DNA of 64,000 nucleotides from Salinarimonas soli (GTDB lineage: Bacteria; Pseudomonadota; Alphaproteobacteria; Rhizobiales; Beijerinckiaceae). Shown here one piece after another: positions 60,133 through 64,000 of the stretch. How positions within the stretch are numbered: position 1 is the first letter of the stretch; each line of letters opens with the position of its first letter. Made by a program: the position numbers and the translations under genes. Below the pieces are notes generated by a model that worked only from the letters and a program-made list of their open reading frames with translations, made no database searches and was not told where the DNA came from. The DNA lies in assembly GCF_008386575.1 (NCBI RefSeq), contig NZ_VUOA01000014.1, forward strand, positions 102,395 through 166,394. Direction: 5' to 3'.

Positions 60133-60761
60133 TCGACCGGCTTCTCGCAGGCGGCCTCGCCGGCTTCGCCCGCGCCGTCACGGGCGTGCGGGCGGACTGG
60201 CGCGGCTGCGCGCCCGTTCCCGAGCAGCGGATCTACTACGCCAACCACGCGAGCCACGGCGACTTCGTGCTGATCTGGTCCGTCCTGCCCCCTCCTCTCC
60301 GGAGGGCGACCCGCCCGGTCGCGGCAGCCGACTATTGGGGCCGCGACGCCCTGCGGCGCTATCTCGGGCAAGCCCTGTTCGCCGCGGTGCTCATTGACCG
60401 CAACCCGGCGGCCCGGGCGGCGGACCCGATCGCCGCCATGGGAGACGCGCTGGACGCCGGCTCCTCCCTCATCCTCTTCCCCGAGGGCACCCGTAACGCC
60501 ACCGACGCGCCGCTCCTACCCTTCAGGAGCGGGCTCTACCACCTTGCGCGCGTCCATCCGAGGGTCGCCTGCGTGCCGGTCTGGATCGAGAACGTGAACC
60601 GCGTGCTCCCCAAAGGCGAGTTCCTGCCCCTCCCGCTCCTGTGCTCCGTCACCTTCGGCGAGCCCCTGCGGCCGGCCCCGGAGGAGGGCAAGGCCGCGTT
60701 TCTCGACCGGGCGCGCGACGCGCTCCTGACCCTCGCGCCCGGCTGCCGGGAGGCCCCATGA
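60129..60761 (+). CDS. 1-acyl-glycerol-3-phosphate acyltransferase-like (PlsC family)
   Basis: The 210-residue protein has the catalytic NHxxxxD box (YYANHASHGDFVLIWSVLP, about residues 36-54) and the glycerophosphate-binding FPEGTRN motif (about 118-124), followed by PFRSGLYHLA and VPVWIENVNRVLPKGE. PlsC-type enzymes transfer acyl chains to lysophospholipids at the inner membrane. Its position between the phosphatase and the cytidylyltransferase suggests it makes or remodels the phosphatidate used by the operon. ATGA overlaps on both sides. Confidence 0.9.
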   Translation: MIDRLLAGGLAGFARAVTGVRADWRGCAPVPEQRIYYANHASHGDFVLIWSVLPPPLRRATRPVAAADYWGRDALRRYLGQALFAAVLIDRNPAARAADPIAAMGDALDAGSSLILFPEGTRNATDAPLLPFRSGLYHLARVHPRVACVPVWIENVNRVLPKGEFLPLPLLCSVTFGEPLRPAPEEGKAAFLDRARDALLTLAPGCREAP

Positions 60762-61696
60762 CCGCACACGCCCTCGCCCTGTTCGCCGCCGTCGTCGGCG
60801 TGCTCACGACCGCCTCCCTCGTCGGCCTGGTCTTGCGCCGGCGCGCCGCGCTCGCAGGCCCGAACCCCACGATCGAGAACCTCAATGCCCGCATTCGAGC
60901 CTGGTGGGTCATGGTGGCGGTGCTCGGCGGCGCCTTTGCCCTAGGCAAGGCCGGGCTCGTCCTCGTCTTCGCCTTCGCATCGTTCACGGCGTTGCGCGAG
61001 TACATGACGCTCACGCGCACCCGGCGCGGCGACCACTACGCCCTGGGAGCCGTCTTTTTCGTCATCCTGCCCGCGCAATACTGGCTCGTCTGGACGGAAT
61101 GGTACGGGCTCATGGCAGTGTTCATCCCCGTCTACGCCTTCCTGCTCCTGCCCATCGCCGCGGCCCTGAGGGGCGACGCCACGAACTTCCTCGACCGGGT
61201 CGCGGCGGTGCAGTGGGGGCTGATGATCTGCGTGTTCTGCCTCTCGCACGTGCCCGCCCTGGGCATGCTGGACATCCCAGGCTACGAGGGCCGCAGCCTT
61301 CTCCTGGTCGTCTTCCTGATCCTCGTCGTGCAGATGAGCGACGTGCTCCAATATGTCTGCGGCAAGATCTGGGGGCGTACCCCAGTCGCGCCGGTCCTGT
61401 CCCCATCGAAGACCTGGGAGGGGCTGATCGGGGGCGGGGCAGGCGCCATGCTGATCGGCACGGCCCTATGGTGGGCGACGCCGTTCTCTCCGCTCCAGGC
61501 TTGTTGGCTCGCAGGCCTCGTGACCCTGATGGGTTTCCTCGGCGGTCTCGTCATGTCGGCGATTAAGCGTGACCGAGGGGTTAAGGATTGGGGACACCTG
61601 ATCGAAGGCCATGGCGGGGTGCTGGACCGCCTCGACTCGGTGGTGTTCTCCGCCCCCATCTTCTTCCACGTCGTCCGGTACGGGTGGACCGTGTAG
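60758..61696 (+). CDS. ynbB: Phosphatidate cytidylyltransferase (CdsA family)
   Basis: The 312-residue membrane protein has the full CDP-diglyceride synthase signature at about residues 268-295: SAIKRDRGVKDWGHLIEGHG followed by GVLDRLDS. SDVLQYVCGKIWGRTPVAPV and SPSKTWEGLIGG lie before it. About eight hydrophobic segments are visible. It makes CDP-diacylglycerol from phosphatidate and CTP, the substrate for the YnbA-like enzyme. It ends the six-gene overlapping run and corresponds to E. coli YnbB. Confidence 0.92.
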   Translation: MTAHALALFAAVVGVLTTASLVGLVLRRRAALAGPNPTIENLNARIRAWWVMVAVLGGAFALGKAGLVLVFAFASFTALREYMTLTRTRRGDHYALGAVFFVILPAQYWLVWTEWYGLMAVFIPVYAFLLLPIAAALRGDATNFLDRVAAVQWGLMICVFCLSHVPALGMLDIPGYEGRSLLLVVFLILVVQMSDVLQYVCGKIWGRTPVAPVLSPSKTWEGLIGGGAGAMLIGTALWWATPFSPLQACWLAGLVTLMGFLGGLVMSAIKRDRGVKDWGHLIEGHGGVLDRLDSVVFSAPIFFHVVRYGWTV

Positions 61697-61948
61697 CTGT
61701 CCCACGAACGGGTTCACCGCTCCCGTCGCGGATGACGTGGCTCCGTCGAGGTCGGCCGGCCCCAATGCGTTCGAGGCTGGAATGCGGAGGGAAACATGGG
61801 CGGCAAACGTCACATGCCCGCGGAGACCGTTGCCTAGCCCGCCCCTTGGCTGTGGCTCCTTACGGACGCCACGAGCCCGTGAGCGACGGCGAGGCACGAT
61901 CCCTGGCCCGAACCGCTCCCCTTCCCATGGCAATTCCCGGTCGATCAC

Positions 61949-62428
61949 CTAATCGGGGATGCGGGTGAGACGCGGACGCCAGATCCCGAGGACCACGTTC
62001 GCCGTCGCGACGGCGAGCAGCAGCCACAGCGTCCCCTGCTCGGCCCCAAGCGACGCCCCGAGCGTTGCGCGATCAACCCGGCCGGCGAGGGCTGCCGCGC
62101 TCTGTTCGGCCTCCACCTGCATCGGCCCCAGCACGCCGACGAACGTGCCCTCGAAGACCAGGACGCCGGTCAGCAGCTTCAGCCAAACCCAGCCCGCGTT
62201 GTGGTAGGCGCGGGTCACGGCCATGCTGACGAGGCCCGCCAGCAGCACGAGGGCAACCGAAGGAAAGAGAAGCCAGGTGGCGACGGCGCTCATCGTGCCG
62301 CGGATCAGGGCGTAGCCGTCCAGCGCGCTCGGGGCGGGCAGGCGGCTCATCATGACGAGCAGGGCCGCGAGGGCTCCGGCATATCCGAGCGAGCCCATCG
62401 TGTGAAGGAACTTGAGGAAGCGTCGCAC
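61949..62428 (-). CDS. Small integral membrane protein (DUF2269-like)
   Basis: The 159-residue protein has four hydrophobic segments (LGYAGALAALLVMMSR, WLLFPSVALVLLAGLVSMA, WLKLLTGVLVFEGTFVGVLG, LWLLLAVATANVVLGIW). Its layout resembles predicted membrane proteins of the DUF2269 type. The start is GTG, without a clear ribosome-binding site. It is convergent with the lipid operon. Function unknown. Confidence 0.7.
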   Translation of the reverse strand: MRRFLKFLHTMGSLGYAGALAALLVMMSRLPAPSALDGYALIRGTMSAVATWLLFPSVALVLLAGLVSMAVTRAYHNAGWVWLKLLTGVLVFEGTFVGVLGPMQVEAEQSAAALAGRVDRATLGASLGAEQGTLWLLLAVATANVVLGIWRPRLTRIPD

Positions 62429-62474
62429 AGCGTCGAGACCAGCCTACCGCAGCGCTGAGCCTTAGCACAGGCCG

Positions 62475-62678
62475 CTAGTGCAGGCGAAGGGAACGCTCTG
62501 CCTGCGCGGTTCTCAACGACAGGCGCTCGCACTCGCCGTCGAGGCCGGCGAGAAGCGCATCGACCCCGCACCTCGCGATCCGGCGCACGAGCTCGGGCGC
62601 GGTCTCGTCGCTCGCGACCTCCGCGAGGTCCTGCATGATCGCGTCCAGGCGATCGAGCACCCCAGTACTCTCCGTCAT
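62475..62678 (-). CDS. Small acidic hypothetical protein
   Basis: The 67-residue protein is helical in character (MTESTGVLDRLDAIMQDLAE, ELVRRIARCGVDALLAGLDG) with no recognised domain. A purine-rich stretch (GGGGGCGGACGG) lies just before the ATG. It lies 46 bp upstream of the membrane-protein gene on the same strand. Confidence is limited by its size. Confidence 0.5.
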   Translation of the reverse strand: MTESTGVLDRLDAIMQDLAEVASDETAPELVRRIARCGVDALLAGLDGECERLSLRTAQAERSLRLH

Positions 62679-63060
62679 CCGTCCGCCCCCGAATCAATTT
62701 GTTGTTTGTACCTTCGGAGTAGCGGCTTCGCTTCGTCGCGCCAAGCGGGTTCCTATGGCTTGACCGACCTGTGGCGGGCGGGCGTCCAACACCGGTCGGA
62801 CATGAAATGCCCCGCCGGGTTGACCAAGAAGGACAGCGGCTCGCATGACGACCACCACCCCTACATTGCGGGTGCCCTCGCTGCCGCTTTCGAGGGACAT
62901 CGCGTGCGGCTGTCCGCCAACGGCGACGCCGCCGCCCTGCTCGAGGAGGAGCGGGGCGGCGAGCCGCTGGCCGGTCACCGACCCTGATCGTCGGGACGCG
63001 AGATCAGCCCGCGGGGCGTCGCAGCCCTGGGCCGGACGCCTTGCGGATCACGCCTGCCAC
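62679..63060. other. Mostly non-coding stretch with one possible small gene
   Basis: These 382 bases lie between two minus-strand small genes. Apart from the possible small plus-strand gene at 62802-62987, no feature is supported. The AT-richer segment near 62695-62715 (TCAATTTGTTGTTTGTACC) may be the promoter of the 62475-62678 gene. Confidence 0.4.
62802..62987 (+). CDS. Possible small protein
   Basis: The 61-residue frame starts MKCPAGLTKKDSGSHDDHHP and continues into an alanine-rich helix (AGALAAAFEGHRVRLSANGD). From about codon 17 it shows the strong G/C third-position bias typical of genes here, but there is no domain, no ribosome-binding site and no conserved neighbour. Treat as tentative. 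Confidence 0.25.
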   Translation: MKCPAGLTKKDSGSHDDHHPYIAGALAAAFEGHRVRLSANGDAAALLEEERGGEPLAGHRP

Positions 63061-63441
63061 TCAGTACGCGTCGCGGCGACGGTCCCGCTCGTCCGATCGG
63101 CCGTAGGTGGCTCCGTAGCGATCGCTGCTGCGGCTCATGCCCCGCGCCACGTCGTCCCCATGCGACCGCTGGCCAAAGATCAGCCATGCGAGCCCAAAGC
63201 CGACCGCGCCGGCCAGGAACGTCGCCGTCAACGTATCCACCCCGCCGAGCGCCTCGCTGCCCCGTCGGTAGTAGCGGCCACCTTGGTCATAGGCCTCGTC
63301 CCACAGCTCGGAGGCCGTGCTCGCAGCGCTGCGCATCGCATCCTGCGCCTGGTCGGAGAAGCCGTGGTCCCCACGGTTCTGCCTGTTCGCCCCGCCGGCG
63401 TTCGACCCTCGTCCAGTGCCGGCGCCTTGGTTCTCAGCCAT
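63061..63441 (-). CDS. Small hypothetical protein with one membrane segment
   Basis: The 126-residue protein is hydrophilic and Gly/Arg/Asp-rich at both ends (MAENQGAGTGRGSNAGGANR). It has one hydrophobic segment with glycine spacing (LTATFLAGAVGFGLAWLIFG, about residues 72-91) and an Arg/Asp-rich tail. GGAGG lies 6 bases before the ATG, which decides the start; a second ATG 4 codons upstream is possible. The layout resembles small stress-related membrane-anchored proteins. Function unknown. Confidence 0.65.
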   Translation of the reverse strand: MAENQGAGTGRGSNAGGANRQNRGDHGFSDQAQDAMRSAASTASELWDEAYDQGGRYYRRGSEALGGVDTLTATFLAGAVGFGLAWLIFGQRSHGDDVARGMSRSSDRYGATYGRSDERDRRRDAY

Positions 63442-64000
63442 GTGTTCCTCCATGTGGCTTCGGAGCAGCGTGGTCGACGCTCCTTGCCAAGGGGAACGCC
63501 CGCCGGGTCGGAACGTTCTGCGCCGCCGTGCGCGTCCCACCTCGCGTCGGGCCGTAGCTCATTCGCGTGCGGCACGCGCAGCCGCGGACGTGCTCCAGGT
63601 GGTGAGCTCCCGAAGCGGCGAACACGGCCGCCATGCGCCCATTTAGACCTACGCGACGAGGAAGCGGCTCCTCGGAAGAGGTCGCTGCGTAGCCTTCCCG
63701 ACCGAAGGCGACCATCCACTCCCATTCCGAGCAGGCCGATCGCAGCGCGGATCGGTTCACGAGGCCCGGCGCGCCCATCGCTTTTTGCCGCGGGGACGCC
63801 CGGGGTGGTGTCGAGACGGATCACGCGCCGGACCCGGTCAGCTGACCTCGGCAACGCCCACCATGGCTGAGGATCGGCGGGCGCCGGGCGTCCCAGGCGC
63901 TTGTCCGAAGGCCGCCCCGTCAGACCAGGCACGCAGGGCCAGTCCACCTTGGATCGGCAGCTGGGCTCATGGACCGGAGAGACTCGGATCGCGGACCGCG
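63442..64000. other. Terminal stretch without a supported gene
   Basis: These 559 bases to the window end hold several open frames on both strands, but none shows consistent codon bias, a ribosome-binding site or recognisable protein sequence. No RNA gene or repeat recognised. It includes the promoter region of the 63061-63441 gene. Confidence 0.45.

Noticed and set aside
1-64000. CRISPR arrays, tRNA/rRNA genes, insertion sequences or prophage
   Set aside because: No regularly spaced repeats, no tRNA T-loop words in a cloverleaf context, no transposase, integrase or phage structural protein recognised on either strand.

Overview
The window is very GC-rich, with dense genes, frequent 1- to 4-base start/stop overlaps and Rhizobiales-style palindromic intergenic repeats. 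Its gene families (giant hybrid histidine kinases, FixJ-like regulators, DctA, Ohr, a ynb-type lipid cluster) point to an alphaproteobacterium of the Hyphomicrobiales, plausibly Methylobacteriaceae. That assignment is inferred from gene content only. I saw no rRNA, tRNA, CRISPR array, insertion sequence or prophage.

Region 1 (about 1-17.8 kb) is a glycan or glycoconjugate cluster: the end of an asparagine-synthase-like amidotransferase, an ABC exporter-like protein whose nucleotide-binding domain has lost its key motifs, four glycosyltransferase modules (one fused to a deacetylase-like domain), and a UDP-N-acetylglucosamine dehydrogenase. Translationally coupled to the glycosyltransferases is a complete peptide-type ABC importer (fused ATPase, binding protein, two permeases) with a Rossmann-fold protein inside it. 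This is the best candidate here for an undescribed system.

Region 2 (17.8-34.7 kb) is regulatory: LysR, an MFS exporter, a winged-helix/NB-ARC regulator, a frameshifted acetyltransferase, two AraC proteins, a FixJ-like regulator, a winged-helix-receiver protein with reversed domain order, an ECF sigma factor, DctA, and a hybrid histidine kinase with a pseudokinase front end. An alpha/beta hydrolase lacking its nucleophile serine ends the region.

Region 3 (34.7-45.8 kb) holds two minus-strand redox/stress operons. One is ohr, an SDR, a tautomerase and a nitronate monooxygenase; the other is an ohr paralogue without its peroxidatic cysteine plus an SDR. Both have the same TTCCA-N5-TGGAA operator-like palindrome upstream. 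An MscS channel, two duplicated membrane proteins, a TVP38 protein coupled to a flavin disulfide oxidoreductase, and a SPOR protein lie between and after them.

Region 4 (45.8-55.5 kb) holds a gltIJK glutamate/aspartate importer without a local ATPase. It is followed by a receiver-PAS-degenerate histidine kinase and a 1756-residue pseudokinase/ATPase/GAF/histidine kinase.

Region 5 (56-61.7 kb) is a six-gene overlapping operon matching E. coli ynbABCD plus a PlsC-type acyltransferase and a small membrane protein. It probably makes a modified phospholipid. The last 2.3 kb carry small hypothetical genes and non-coding DNA.
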